A stretch of 64,000 nt of DNA, taken from positions 52,501 through 116,500 of the forward strand of contig JAPDFW010000139.1 in the NCBI GenBank assembly GCA_028826165.1. The letters are read 5' to 3'. Below, in pieces: positions 22,801 through 36,783 of the stretch (its first letter is position 1; each line of letters begins with the position of its first letter). This DNA is from Anaeramoeba ignava (lineage: Eukaryota; Metamonada; Anaeramoebidae). A program made the translations under genes and the position numbers. A model generated the notes under the pieces. That model had not been told where the DNA came from. It saw only the letters and a program-made list of their open reading frames with translations, and did no database searches.

Positions 22801-25800
22801 TGTTTGAAGGAAGATTGTTTCCTCCATTTCTTTGCCAAGAGGGTCTTTTTGGTTTGATGTTGTGAATTTTCTTTGTATGAATGGGGATGATTTTACTATT
22901 TTAAAATATATTGAATATAATTGAATTTTAAATATATTGAATTTAATTAAATTTTAAATATATTGAATTTAATTAAATATTATGAATTTAATTGAATATT
23001 ATGAATATAATTAAATATTTTGAATTTAATTGAATATTATGAATTTAATTGAATATTTTGAATATTTTGGATTTAATTGAATATAATTGAATATTTTGAA
23101 TTTAATTAAATTTAAATAAATATTTTGAATTTAATTGAATATAATTAAATATTTTAAATTTAATTGAATTTAATGAATTTAATTGAATATATTGAATATT
23201 ATGAATTTAATTAAATATTTTTGAATTTAATTAAATATTTTGAATTTAATTAAATAATGAATTTAATTGAATTTAATTAAATTTAATTAAATATTATGAA
23301 ATATAATTGAATTTAATTTTGAATTTAAATTGAATTTATTTAAATATTTTGAATTTAATTAAATATTTTGAATTTAATTGAATATTTTGAATATAATTAA
23401 ATATATTGAATTTAATTAAATATTTTGAATTTAATTAAATATTTTTGAATTTAATTAAATATTATGTGGGAATTTAATTAAATATTATGAATTTAATTGA
23501 ATTTAATTGAATTTATTTGAATTTAATTGAATTTAATTGAATTTAATTGAATATATTGAATTTAATTGAATTTTTGAATTTAATTAAATATTTTTGAATA
23601 TTTTTGAATTTAATTAAATATTTTTTGAATTTAATTGAATTTTAATTGAATTTAATTAAATATTTTGAATTTTTAATTAAATATTTTTAAATTTAATTGA
23701 ATTTAATTGAATTTAATTGAATTTAATTAAATATTTTGGATTTAATTAAATACTATTGAATTTAACGAATTGAATTTAATTAAATAAATTTTTGAATATA
23801 ATTTGAATTTAAATTGAATATATTGAATTTAATTAAATATTTTGAATATAATTGAATTTAATTAAATATTTTGAATTTAATTGAATTTAATTAAATATTT
23901 TGAATTTAATTGAATTTAATTGAATATAATTGAATTTAATTGAATATATTGAATTTAATTGAATATTTTGAATTTAATTAAATATAATTAAATATTTTGA
24001 ATTTAATTGAATATTATGAATTTAATTGAATATTATGAATTTAATTAAATATATCGAATTCAATTAAATATTTTGAATTTAATTGAATATTTTGAATTTA
24101 ATTAAATATTATGAATTTAATTAAATATTATGAATTTAATTGAATATTTTGAATTTAATTAAATATTTTGAATTTAATTGAATTTAAATGAATTTAGTTA
24201 CCCTTCAAATCATAAACCTCATTTTGACCAGACTTATTATCAATAAAATCATCTCCAGAAAATTCCCTCTTATTATTCCCAGAAATATCAACTAAAAAAC
24301 TACGAATTGTCTGAGAAGCAAGAGTATGATTGCCATTTTTATCACACATATTGACAAATCTGAGCCACAAAGAAGCACTTTCCTCACGAGAAAAAACAAG
24401 GGAATGAACAAGCATGATCTTGAGCCAAACATCAGTAGAAGGCTCAGCACCTTTGAGCCTATTCTTCCAAGTTTTCTTAATAAGCTCTCGAGATTCTGAA
24501 GGTGAATAGTGATCCACAATAGGAAAATCATTTGCGCAGGTGTTTGCCGAATTGGCAAGAACATGAGACTGCGCGAGATAGAGAACCTCCTCAAGCTCGG
24601 AGACTTGGTGCGCTTTCACAATCTCAGGATAGACTGAGCGGTACTCAGCAGGCCCAAGCGCTGAAATGGAATCCACAATACTTTGGCGAGAAGTGACCAA
24701 TCTGAGCCCAGCTTCCTCAAGATCACCGTTGTGGAGAGCAAGAACCGCGCGAAGAAATGTACCTTCCCAGGACTTCTCTGATATTTTGTTTGTGTGGAAT
24801 TGCATCTTTCTCCAGTCGCCGATGATCCAAGCAGCATTGGCAGAAATTTCTGCAATGACCGAAGTTGAATCTTGATCCGCAATTTTGCACGCTTCCTCAG
24901 AAAGCTCAAGTAGGGTGTGCCATTTCCCAAGCGAGAACAAACATCTCATTTGGCCAAGAATGTCTGGGAGACTTTCGGGTTTGCGCACCCGTCTTTGTGT
25001 ATAAATGCGCAGGGCATCCTCCCATTGGTTGAGCTCTTCGAACCATCTCTGTTTTGGATTGGGAGCTGAGATTCTTTTCTCGCCAAAGCGTATCACTCCG
25101 CGAATAGTGTCGCGCTGTTGAAGTTTACTGGCAACTGAGATGACAGAGTCGATCATCTCGAACCACCGCGGATCGTTCAGATGTCGCGAAAGCTCAAGCT
25201 CCTTGTACCGCAACGCCTTTGCATATGCGCTGCATCTTTCTGCCGCATTTCCGAGAATCCGGACATCAAGTCCAAACACAACGCCTGCGTGGCTCATGAA
25301 GTCATCCAACCCGAGAATCATTTGTTGGATCTCAACCGGTACTGTTGTCAAATTTCGCATAACGGACTCAATGTTTCTTATAAGATCACGTTTATGTTCG
25401 TCCGGCAAATAGGTAAATACTCTTAAAAAAGCAACTTCGAAAAGTGTTTTCTCGATCGATGTTGCTGTTCCAAGAAGCATTTCGCAGGATCGCAAAGAGA
25501 CTGATGGCGAGTGTCTGAGAAGTTCTGAAGAAAACCGTTTCATCCATTCTCGCCAGTCGTCCTCTGTCTCGCATCCTCTTGTGTTCCAAAACTTTGCAAT
25601 ATGCTCTGCTTGAAACGATTGGGGGGTTTTTTGGGCTGAATGAGAAACAACGTCAAGTAACCGACGTGATCTTGATCTTTTCCTCATTCTTTTTTTCAAC
25701 AGCGTTAGCGATGGGAGCTGCTCGCCGGTTTCAATTGCGCGCGAAACCTCTTCGTAGAGAACATGCGTGACATCGCCGAGTATTCTATATCTGCGCAGAG

Positions 25801-28800
25801 TCTCGCCAACAACGGGAAGGAAAACGCGGTAGCGATGACCCAACTGAACCGCCAATTGGGTCATTGTGTCCAGTACTGATTTTCTGAGAACATTACTAGG
25901 GGTCTCGAGAACACGGATCAACGCCTGCATAATCCGTGAGCTTTGGTCTGTCAGGTTTGTGGAGGCGCAGAGCTTCCCCAGCGTTTTAACCGCTTCAACC
26001 CTAAGACTCTCTTGAGTCTCCCGATCTTCCGCAAGATCAAGCATAGCAGGCACAACAAGTGGCAAGTAGTCGCAGAGCTTATCCCCCAGAAGTCTTAAGC
26101 AGTGCATCACTTCCTGCGTCTCAAATGTTCTAAGCTTGTTGATTGCCGCTACAAGTCTGGGAACAAGTGTTGGCATGTATGTCTTGATCTGATCAGGGAA
26201 AATCTCTGCTATTTCCTCAATAAGCCCAACAATCTGAGGGATCGCAAACGGGATCCAGTTCGCAAAAAGAAACCGCATAATCGACGCGATGTGGATCTTC
26301 ATGTTCTGTTTGATCGAGCTGACAAGAAGACTCATCTTCTCGAAAATAAACTGAACAGAAACCGAACTGCATATTTGCATGTGTTGAAAAAACGGTCGAA
26401 GAATCCGTTTCAAAAAAACAGCAGAAGGATCAGCAAAGTTGTGCACGATAAGAACAAATGCTTGAATCGCGAGTCGGTGGTGTTGTCGCAGTGCCCGATC
26501 CTCCAAAATCCTCATTAACGTTGATGTTGCTGCATTCGCAAAAAATTCTTCTTGGCTCATCCGCTCAGGATTCATGAAATATTCAGCTATTCCAGACACC
26601 ACTTCCCGTCGGTTCATCCTTTTCTCCTCGTCTTCGTCTTGATCCCCGTCTTCGTTCTCTTCTTGTCCCTTCCCTTGCTGGTAATAGAATTGTTCATACT
26701 GTGGGTCAGTGTGCTGATCTCTTCCTCCATAAGATTCCGTGAACGTGTTTTCTCCTCTCCGTCGACGCGTTAATGGCCGCACCCCTGAACTAAGCATCAC
26801 ACGCGAATCCGACCGTTGCAATGAGATGTCGCTCTGTGTATCCCGGGTTCTTGTGGAAAGTGTTGCTGTATGTTGCGAATTATTTGTTTTTGGACTTTTA
26901 ACTGAAAATAAACTTGGTTTTGCTTCGTTAAGTTTTTCTGTCTTTGCTTCTTGATCTTCCTCGTCTTTTGATAGTGCTTTTCGGTGCTGTTCTGGATCTA
27001 TTGCTCCAATTAGTCCTATTACTCTTACTGCTTCTTGTTGGATTTGTGGATCGTTTACTGAACGAACAAATCGAAGTAATGATTGGATTAAATCTGGATA
27101 TTTTTTAAATGGTGATATTACGAATCCTGTGAATTGGACGAGTTTTCCCATTGTTTGAAGTGCAGACTTATTAATTTATTTTGATATTTTAATTTAATAA
27201 TTTAATATTTTATTTTAATATTTTAATTTAATATTTTAATATTTTAATATTTTAATATTTTAATATTTTAATATTTTAATATTTTAATATTATTATTTTA
27301 ATATTTTAATATTTAAATATTTTAATATTTTAATATTTTAATATTTAAATATTTTAATATTTTAATATTTTAATATTTTAATATTTTAATATTTTAATAT
27401 TTTTATATTTGAATATTTTATTATTTAATTATTTTATTTTATTATTTTTATATTTTGATATTTTATATAATCTACTAAACAAAATGTCGGATTTTGATCT
27501 ATCATATAATGTGCTAAAACTGGTAAAAGATCTTCTTGATATTTCCCCATTTTTTCTCCTCCAACTTCTATAATATTCCCAATAGCTGATAAAACATATG
27601 ATGTAACCTCTTGGTTATCATCAGATAAATTTTCAATTTTTGAAAGAAAACTTTGCATCATTGAATCGCAATAAGGTCGAATCAATTTATTTGAATATTG
27701 AACTAAATGAACTAACAATTCAACACTTTGATCTCGAATAATTCGACTTTGAGATATTTCAAATTCAGTTAAAAGACCCATTAATGTATTTCTTAATGTT
27801 GGAAGAACAATAGATGGTGAAATTTCTCCAATTTTTCCGATTATTGTTATTGAAAGTTTTCGAACTTCAATATTTTCATCATTTAAGGAAAGTGAAAGAA
27901 GTTCAACATTTTCTGGATCAAATAATTTATGATGAAATTTATCGAATAATTCTTGTAAAATTGCTAATCTATTAGAAGGGTCTTTAATTAAGAAAAAAAG
28001 TGGAATGAATTTTAATTTTAATTTTGATTTTGATTTTGATTTTATAAATGAATTTTAATTTTAATTTAAATTTGATTTTGATTTTAATTTTAATTTTAAA
28101 TTTTAATATTAATTTTAATTTTTAATTTTTGATTTAATTTTTGATTTAATTTTTGATTTTAATTTTAAATTTAATTTTAATTTTAATTTTAATTTTTAAT
28201 TTTTGATTTTCTACCTTGATCTGTGACTGCTAAAGAAATTAAAGATTGAATAATATTATAAATTGTTGGATCTGAATCAAAATTTGGAGAACTTAATAAT
28301 TTAATTGAAGTTAATCCAGCTTCTCTTCTAATTTTGGAATTAGAATTCCTGAAATAAGGAACAATATTAATTTCCAAATATTCTTTTTGAACTTCTTCAT
28401 CAAAAGAAAATTCTCTTAAACCTTTCAAAGCAAATAAAATTTGAGAAGACCAACTTTTTGTACTTGCCTCAATAATATCTTTCTGTGTAAGTTTTTGTCC
28501 TTTATCCATATAATTCTTTGATGGTGTTATTAATAGATCTGTATAAATAAAATGTGGTACTTGATATTTTGTATCTGATAAAATCAACGAAAAAATATTT
28601 AGAATTCGAAATTTAAGATGAACTTTTAAATTTGAAAGTGTATTAAGTAGTTCCGAAAACACAAATATTTTTGTTTTATCGAGTCCTGTAGAAAATATGA
28701 CATCTTTGATTTTGATTTTAATTTTAAATATTTGATTTTTAATTTTAAATATTTGATTTTAATTTTGATTTTGAATATTTGATTTTAAAGATTTTAAATA

Positions 28801-30785
28801 TTTGATTTTGATTTTAATTATTTGATTTTAATTTTGATTTTATTTTTAAATATTTTAATTTTGATTTTAAATATTCACTTAAAATATCTGAACGTAATAA
28901 ATAAGGTTCAATATTTGTCACTTTTGATAATGTTGCTAAACAAATAAGTGAGGTTTCACAATATTTAACCTTCTGTGAAGGAATCATTGATTTTTGAATT
29001 TGACTCATAATTTTTGGAACAAATTCTTGAATATGCTTTCCAGCAATCTTTTAATATGATATAATATATATAAAAAAATTGGGTTTTTTTATTGTTTACA
29101 ATTAATAAAAGAAAGAAGAACAGTAAAAATAAACAATATTTTCTATTTAATAATATACAACAATTAAATCTGACAAAGAAGAAAATGTCTCTTTTAATAA
29201 AGAACGTCCTTGTTTCAAAGTATTAAGAAGATAATTTAATCCCTCATTAAGATAATTTGCACGAAAAAAATCTGGTGAATATTTTGCTAATAAAGGAATT
29301 ATTTTCACTAAAACTGGTCGAATCATCGAAATTTTTGATGATGTATATCGAAAAACAAGATTGCAAGCATCTTTAAAATAATTATCTAAATAATTATCTT
29401 GATTTTGAAAAATTTCACCTTTTGATTTTGATTTTGATTTTAATTTTGATTTTGATTTTAATTTTAATTTTAATTTTGATTTTGATTTTGATTTTAATTT
29501 TAATTTTAATTTTGATTTTGATTTTGATTTTGATTTTAATTTTGATTTTAATTTTGATTTTGATTTTAATTTTAATTTTGATTTTAATTTTAATTTTAAT
29601 TTTAATTTTGATTTTAATTTTGATTTTTATTTTAATTTTAATTTTAATTTTAATTTTAATTTTAATTTTTAATTTTGATTTTAATTTTGATTTTAATTTT
29701 AATTTTAATTTTGATTTTAATTTTAAATTTTAATTTTGATTTTGATTTTAATTTTGATTTTGATTTTGATTTTAATTTTATAAATGAATTTTAATTTTGA
29801 TTTTAATTTTAAATTTAAATTTTGATTTTAATTTTGATTTTAATTTTAATTTTGATTTTGATTTTGATTTTGATTTTGATTTTGATGTTTTTTTTAAAAT
29901 GAATAAGCAAAATAAATTTTTAAGAACTAAAAAGAAAATCAATCAAAATTGAGAATAATTTACAAATCACTAATAAACCACCATGAACCAATTCAGGTTT
30001 GTTTAGTTGTATAGTCTAAAAATAAATAGAAAAAAAAAAGTGAAAAAATTTGTTCTCAATTAAATAAAAATTTTTCTTAATACTTTTTGAGCTTCCAAAA
30101 ATAAATTTGCATAAATTTTTTTCTCTTGTTTGTTTTGCCTGATTTTAAGCAAGTTCAAACAAGCTGCCAAAGAATTAATAGCAGCCTCACGAATAGCGAT
30201 TTTTGGATCACGAAGAGGAATCCAAATCAAATCCAAAAAACGCGAACTATTCTGATAAACAACATTTGGAACAGCCTTTGAAAACTCAGAAAACACACAC
30301 AAGGCAGTCATAAATTGCACTTCATTTCTTTCAGCATCTAACCATTCAAGTGCTCTTTGTATTTCAATTTCTGCCGAAGTGAGTTGCAAAGCGCCTCCAA
30401 ATTTAATCAAATGACCCAAAGTTTTTGCAATTAATTGAATCAAAGCAAATCCGTTATTTGGCCGCAATAACAGAGACTTAAGATGGCTTGAAAACCGCGC
30501 AATTTTTAGTGCGCTTTCTTCTTCTTGAACATCTATTAACTTGTCGATTATTAAAACTGCTGCTATTCTTCCATTTTCGTTCGGTGAATTTATTAGTTCA
30601 ATTAATTTGTTATTTAGAAGATCAATCATTAAAGTAAAATTTGTTCGGTTTAATTGTGCTCTTTCTGTTTCAATTAAACTTCGTATATCTTTTGTTAGTT
30701 TTTTCAGTTGTTCTTTGTCTTTATTGTGTATTTCATCAAACATATTCCCAAAAAATTGTTTATTTTGTGATGAATTGGAAATCAT
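19819..30785 (-). CDS. TOR: Target of rapamycin (TOR) kinase, complete, 8 exons
   Basis: The exons are 30084–30785, 29964–30015, 29159–29418, 28879–29047, 28215–28703, 27476–27981, 24202–27166 and 19819–22895. All joints keep frame and give 2,739 residues (human 2,549). N-terminal HEAT repeats match mTOR (ALEWLDAERNEVQF, DPKIAIREAAINSLAACL), followed by GKLVQFTGFV and VRVIGLIGAIDPEQH, the FAT domain (AKWARAWHFWALMNFE type), FRB (SSELIRIAILWKELWHEAIEE), the kinase (LKGHEDLRQDERAMQLFGL, GLGDRHPSN, HIDFGDCFEVA) and FATC ending LCQCYIGWCPYW. The protein is the growth-control kinase of TORC1 and TORC2. It carries an insert of about 215 residues just before FRB. Interiors of the two last exons are much richer in G+C than the rest of the window. 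No catalytic residue is missing. Confidence 0.96.
22896..24201 (-). repeat. 1.3-kb intron 7 of TOR (GAATTTAATTAAATATTTT repeats)
   Basis: Irregular tandem TTGAATTTAATTAAATAT words fill the intron. It begins GTAACT and ends AATAG on the coding strand and splits a codon (phase 1). Removing it joins YDLK to VKSSPF. No gene signal lies within it. Confidence 0.85.
27167..27475 (-). repeat. Intron 6 of TOR, ATTTTAATATTTTAAT repeat
   Basis: This 309-bp stretch is dominated by a 10-base TTTTAATATT unit, with donor GTAGAT and acceptor ATAAG. Removing it joins NPTFCL to SALQTMGKL, as in TOR proteins. Confidence 0.85.
29419..29963 (-). repeat. Intron 2 of TOR, AAAATC/AAAATT hexamers
   Basis: The intron is hexamer repeat read as GATTTT and AATTTT on the + strand, with donor GTAAAT and acceptor CAAAAG on the coding strand. 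It lies between a 52-base exon (29964–30015) and exon 3. Introns 4 and 5 (28704–28878 and 27982–28214) are shorter versions of the same material. Confidence 0.8.
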
Positions 30786-30997
30786 TGTAAAAAAAATTAA
30801 TTGAATTAAAAAATGAAAAAAAATGAAAAATTATTTGAATTGAAAAATTATCCCTTTTTTCTTTTAAAAAAATGAAGAAAATAAGTAATTGTTTTTCTTG
30901 ATTTAATCATCTAAAATTTATATTAATTATAATAATAAAAAAAAAAAACAAAACAAAATTATTCTTTAAAATTTTGATTTTGTTTCTGATTTTGTTT

Positions 30998-33781
30998 TCA
31001 TAAATTAACAATTTTCAAAATTTGTGTAAAAATATTTTCAAACATTTGAGAATCACCACGTTTGCATTTAATATTAACAGTATTAAGTTGTGATTTCTTG
31101 TTAATAATTGGAGCTTGTTGAATTTTAATAGAAAATTTAACTAATCGATTTGAAGCAACAATTCTAAACAAATTTGTATATTTCCAATATAAATTTAAAA
31201 CAGAAAATGCTATTTGGAATTGATATCCAATTTCAATTATATTTTTCGTAGTTTGAAGTATTTTGAATCCTGGATCTTCTGGTTTTTCAAGTTGTGGATG
31301 TGAAAGTGACTTTAAAATTGGTGCTCTTTTTTCCTTCATTTTGTTTTTTAATAAATTTCCAAACCAACTTCTTTTTGGACTTTTTGCTGTTTGTTTTTCA
31401 TTTGATTTTTCATTTGGTTTTTTTATCATTTTTCCTTCTGTTCTTAAAAACGGTTTAATTTCATTTGTTTCCATTTCTTTATTGATTTCATCGCTTATGT
31501 TTTCTTCTAAATATATTGTTTTGAATTCATTCGTGATTGTTATTGTTAATGAATTTGGGTTTTTCGTTTTCTTTTTTTGATTTTCTAAATTGTTTTTTTC
31601 TTCAGTTGAATTTTGTTGAGAATTTTTTGATATTTTTTGTTCCACTTTTTTTTGCTTTTGTTTTTTTTGTTTTTTTTCTAGTTTTTTTTTCAACTTTTCT
31701 TCTTGTTTTTTCTTTTTTATTTCTTCTTTTTCCTTTTTTCTTTTTTCTTTTAGTTTTAATTTTTCTTCGTCTCTTTGTTTTTTGTCAAATTTTGGAGCTA
31801 ATCAAATTTAAATTAAAATTAAAATGAAAATTAAAATTAAAATTAATATTAAAATTAAATTAAAATTAAATCTAACATTTAGAATTTAATGAGAATCCTC
31901 TTCTTTTGCTTTTTAAAGGAGAAGAAAGATTTGTTGCAAAAGAAGGGTGAGTCATTCTTCTTTGTTTTTCTGATTTTTTATTTTTTTTATCAAATCTTTT
32001 TTGGAATAATCTATAAAATATTTTTTCCAGATTTAATTCTTCACTCGCTAAAGATTTATATAAAGAATCATTATCATTTTTCCAACCTAAATTAAAATTA
32101 AAATTCATTTATAATAAAATTAATATTAAAATCATAATTAAAATTAAAATAAAAATTAAAATTAATATTAATATTGAAATTAATATTGAAATTAAAATTA
32201 ATATTAAAATTAATATTAATATTAATATTAATATTAAAATATTAAAACAAACCAAGTGCATCTAAACATTGAATAATTTCTTCATTAACAAATTTTAAGT
32301 AAATTGGTTCACAAAATTTTTCAGGTGGTGCTGTTGATGGTGGAAGATATCCTGTAGAAAAATTTGAACGAAAATAGGGATGTTTTTTAATTTCAGGAAT
32401 ATTTATTCTTAATGAAGTATCAACTGTTATCATTTGAGAAATAAGATCTGCTTCAATTTCTGTAAAATTTTTTGGTATTTTAAATTTTCCTTTTTTAACT
32501 TTTGTTAATAATCTTGTGATATTTGAATCATCAAATGGAAGTTTTCCTGAAAGCATTTGATATAAAACAACTCCACAACTCCAAATATCTGATATTCTGC
32601 CATCATATGGAACACCCTTTAATATTTAAAATTCATTTATAATAAAATTAATATTAAAATTAATATTAATATTAAAATTAAAATTAATATTAAAATTAAA
32701 ATTAAAATTAATATTAAAATTAAAATTAAAATCAAAATCAAAATTAAAATTAAAATCAAAATCAAAATCAAAATCAAAATTAAAATTAAAATTAAAATTA
32801 AAATTATTAAAATTAAAATTCAAATTAAAATTAAAATTAAAATTAAAATTAAAATTAAAATTAAAATCAAAATTAAAATTAAAATTATTATTAAAATTAA
32901 AATTATTATTAATATTAAAATTAAAATTAAAATTAAAATCATAAATTAAAATCAAAATTAAAATTAAAATTAAAATTAAAATTAAAATTAAAATTAAAAT
33001 TAAAATTAAAATTAAAATTAAAATTAAAATTAATATTAAAATTAAAATTAAAATCAAAATCAAAATTAAAATTAAAATATAAATTAAAATTAATATTAAA
33101 ATTATAATTAAAATTAAAATTAAAATTAAAATTAAAATTAAAATTAAAATTAAAATTAAAATTAAAATTAAAATCAAAATTAAAATTAAAATTAATTTTG
33201 AATTTAAAATTAAAATTCATTTTGAATTTAAAATTAATTAATACATTAATAACTTCAGGAGCAGCATATTGAGGAGAACCACAAGCAGTATCCAACAAAC
33301 AATCATTTTTCATCAATTTTGCCATTCCAAAATCACCAATTTTAACATTTTCATTTTCATCAATAAGTAAATTATCAGGTTTAAGATCTCTATGACAAAT
33401 TAAATGATTATGACAATATTCAAGACCGTAAATAATTTGTTGAAAAAAAACCAAAATTTGTTCTCGAGAAATTGATTTTTTTTTCTTCATAAAATTTGAT
33501 AAGTCTCCGCCTTGAATATGTTGTAAAACTAAATATAATTTCTGTGAAGTTTCAAATACATCATGCAATTTAAGAACATTTGGATGATTTAAAAATTTTA
33601 AAACGGAAATTTCACGTTGAATTTTAACTGCCAAATTGCTTTTTTTATACATTTCACTTTTTGAAAATATTTTAATTGCTGCTTTTTCTCCTGTTTCAAT
33701 ATGTGTTCCAAGTTTAACTTTCCCATAACTTCCTATTCCTATTGTTTTTCCAAGTGTGTATTGTCCAACTGTTGTTGTCAT
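30998..33781 (-). CDS. BRSK/SAD-type AMPK-related protein kinase (4 exons)
   Basis: The exons are 33245–33781, 32253–32616, 31877–32086 and 30998–31797, giving 636 residues. The kinase domain has the glycine loop GIGSYGKV, AIKIF, HRDLKPDN, DFG and the activation loop DTACGSPQYAAPE, whose Thr is the site LKB1 phosphorylates in this family. After the kinase, EEIIQCLDALGW and LYKSLASEELNLEKIFYRL match the UBA-like region of BRSK. The C-terminal part has a long Lys/Glu helix, the BRSK hallmark SWFGNLL, and a plausible KA1-type domain. In animals BRSK kinases govern cell polarity; the role here is inferred only. Donors include the unusual GTTTGT and GTTAGA. It lies 212 bp upstream of TOR on the same strand. 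Confidence 0.9.
32617..33244 (-). repeat. AAAATT/AATATT hexamer intron of the BRSK gene
   Basis: This 628-bp intron of AAAATT, AAAATC and TAATATTAAAAT words has donor GTATTA and acceptor TTAAAG. It lies inside the kinase domain directly after APEVIN; removing it gives APEVINGVPYDGR. Confidence 0.9.
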
Positions 33782-33899
33782 GGATTATTTTATTTATATA
33801 AAAAAAAAGGAAAAAAAAAAGGAAAATTGAAAAATGAAAAATTATTTGAAAAAAAAATTTTTTTATTTAAAATTTTTTAATCAAATGAAAGGAGAAAAA

Positions 33900-36480
33900 T
33901 TACTCATTTTAATTAATTAATTATCAATTATTTTTAATAATAATTTGTTTATAAATTAATTTAAATTTATTAATACAAAAGAAATATAATCTAATTATTA
34001 ATAAATTATATTCAAAATTAAGAAAGAAAAAAGGATATTTTTTATTATTAATTTTTTATTATTAATTTTAATTATTTTTAATAATAATTTATTTATAAAT
34101 TAATTTATATTTATTATTATAAAAGAAATATAATCTAATTATTAATAAATTATATTCAAAATTAAGAAAGAAAAAGGATATTTTTATTATTAATTTTTAT
34201 TATTAATTTTAATCAAATTTAATAATAATTTATTTATAAATTAATTTGAATTTATTAATATAAAAAGAAATATAATCTAATTATTAATAAATTATATTCA
34301 AAATTAATCAAGAAAAAGGATATTTTTATTATTAATTTTTATTATTAATTTTAATTATTTTTAATAATAATTTGTTTATAAATTAATTTAAATTTATTAA
34401 TACAAAAGAAATATAATCTAATTATTAATTAAAATATATTCAAAAATTAATCAAGAAAAATAAATTTTTATTATTAATTTTTATCAATAATTTTAATTAT
34501 TTTTAATAATAATTTATTTATAAATTAATTTAAATTTATTAATACAAAAAAGAAATATAAAGTAATTATTAATAAATTATATTCAAAAAATTAAGAAAGA
34601 AAAAGGATATTTTTATTATTAATTTTTATTATTAATTTTAATTATATTTAATAATAATTTGTTTATAAATTAATTTAAATTTATTAGTATAAAAGAAATA
34701 TAATCTAATTATTAGTAAATTATATTCAAAATTAAGAAAGAAAAAGGATATTTTTATTATTAATTTTTATTAATAATTTTAATTATATTTAATAATAATT
34801 TATTTATAAATTAATTTAAATTTATTAATATAAAAGAAATATAATCTAATTATTAATAAATTATATTCAAAATTAATCAAGAAAAAGATATTTTTATTAT
34901 TAATTTTTATTATTAATTTTAATTATTTTTAATAATAATTTGTTTATAAATTAATTTAAATTTATTAATAAAATTAAAAATAAATTGATTATGAATTAAA
35001 TATGTCAAAAATTAAGAAAGAAAAAGGATATTTTTATTATTAATTTTTGTCATTAATTTTAATTATTTTTAATAACAATTTGTTTATAAATTAATTTAAA
35101 TTTATTAATAAAAAAAGAAATATAATTTAATTATTAATAAATTATATTAAAAATTAATAAAGAAAAAAATAAATTTTTATTATTAATTTTTATTATTAAT
35201 TTTAATTATATTTAATAATAATTTGTTTATAAATTAATTTTAAATTTATTAGTAAAAAGAAATATAATCTAATTATTAATAAATTATATTCAAAATTAAT
35301 CAAGAAAAAGGATATTTTTATTATTAATTTTTATTATTAATTTTAATTATATTTAATAATAATTTATTTATAAATTAATTTAAATTTATTATTAAAATTA
35401 AAAATAAAGTAATTATTAATAAATTATATTTAAAATTAAGAAAGAAAAAGGATATTTTTTTATTATTAATTTTTATTATTAATTTTAATTATATTTAATA
35501 ATAATTTGTTAATAAATTAATTTAAATTTATTAGTAAAAAGAAATATAATCTAATTATTAATAAAATTATATTCAAAATTAAGAAAGAAAAAGGATATTT
35601 TTATTATTAATTTTTATTATTAATTTTAATTATATTTAATAATAATTTATTTATAAATTAATTTAAATTTATTAATACAAAAGAAATATAAAGTAATTAT
35701 TAATAAATTATATTAAAAATTAAGAAAGAAAAAGGATATTTTTATTATTAATTTTTATTATTAATTTTAATTATATTTAATAATAATTTGTTTATAAATT
35801 AATTTAAATTTATTAATAAAATTAAAAATAAATTGATTATGAATAAATTATATTCAAAATTAAGAAAGAAAAAGGATATTTTTATTATTAATTTTTATTA
35901 ATAATTTTAATTATATTTAATAATAATTTGTTTATAAATTAATTTAAATTTATTAATACAAAAAAGAAATATAATCTAATTATTAATAAATTATATTCAA
36001 AATTAAGAAAGAAAAAGGATATTTTTATTATTAATTTTTATTATTAATTTTAATCATTTTTAATAATAATTTATTTATAAATTAATTTAAATTTATTAAT
36101 AAAAAGAAATATAATCTAATTATTAATAAATTATATTCAAAATTAATAAAGAAAAAGGATATTTTTATTATTAATTTTTATTATTAATTTTAATTATTTT
36201 TAATAATAATTTGTTTATAAATTAATTTAAATTTATTAATACAAAAGAAATATAATCTAATTATTAATAAAATATATTCAAAATTAAGAAAGAAAAAAGG
36301 ATATTTTTTATTATTAATTTTTTATTAATAATTTTAATTATTTTTAATAATAATTTATTTATAAATTAATTTAAATTTATTAATAAAATTAAAAAATAAA
36401 TTGATTATGAATTAAATATGTCAAAAATTAAGAAAGAAAAAAATAAATTTTTTCTTTTGAAATTTTACTTTTTCTTTTTA
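33900..36480. repeat. ~142-bp satellite, about 18 tandem copies, in a divergent promoter region
   Basis: The landmark word AAGAAAGAAAAAGGATAT or a close variant recurs 18 times from about 34021 to 36428, with an average spacing near 142 bp. Each unit also carries ATTAATTTTTATTATTAATTTTAATTA, TTTATAAATTAATTTAAATTTATTA and GAAATATAATCTAATTATTAA-type segments. Units differ by small indels and substitutions. The array fills most of the 3-kb gap between the start codons of the BRSK gene (−) and phosphatidylserine synthase (+). It has no coding potential. Confidence 0.92.
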
Positions 36481-36783
36481 ATTAATTAAGTAGAATTGAT
36501 TTATAAATTAATTTAAATTTATTAATAAAAGAAATATAGATGAAAATTTTTGTTTTAATTTTTTTAATTTGTGTTTTTTTTTTTGATCTTTGATCAATTA
36601 AGAAATAAAAAGAAACAAACTTAAATAAAATTAAAAACTCTTTCTAAAAAATATTTGACATAAACAAATGACAAAAATAACTGAAAAAAAAAAAAAATTT
36701 TTAAAAAAAAAAATTAAACAAACAAAAACGAAAATATTTTTTTTTCATTTTTTTTTCAATTAAAATTTTTTTTAACAAGTTGA
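36481..36783 (+). promoter_or_regulatory. Upstream region of phosphatidylserine synthase
   Basis: This is an AT-rich spacer between the satellite and the start codon. A TTTTTTTTCATTTTTTTTTC tract lies about 40 bases upstream of ATG at 36784. A promoter role is inferred from position and from similar tracts at other starts. Confidence 0.45.

Noticed and set aside
19819-27166. Horizontal transfer of a GC-rich TOR segment
   Set aside because: The GC-rich exons continue the HEAT–FAT–kinase order in frame with AT-rich exons, and their ends grade back to AT-rich; a composition effect within one gene is simpler.
33900-36480. CRISPR-like array
   Set aside because: Repeats are contiguous ~142-bp units without unique spacers, in a eukaryotic contig.
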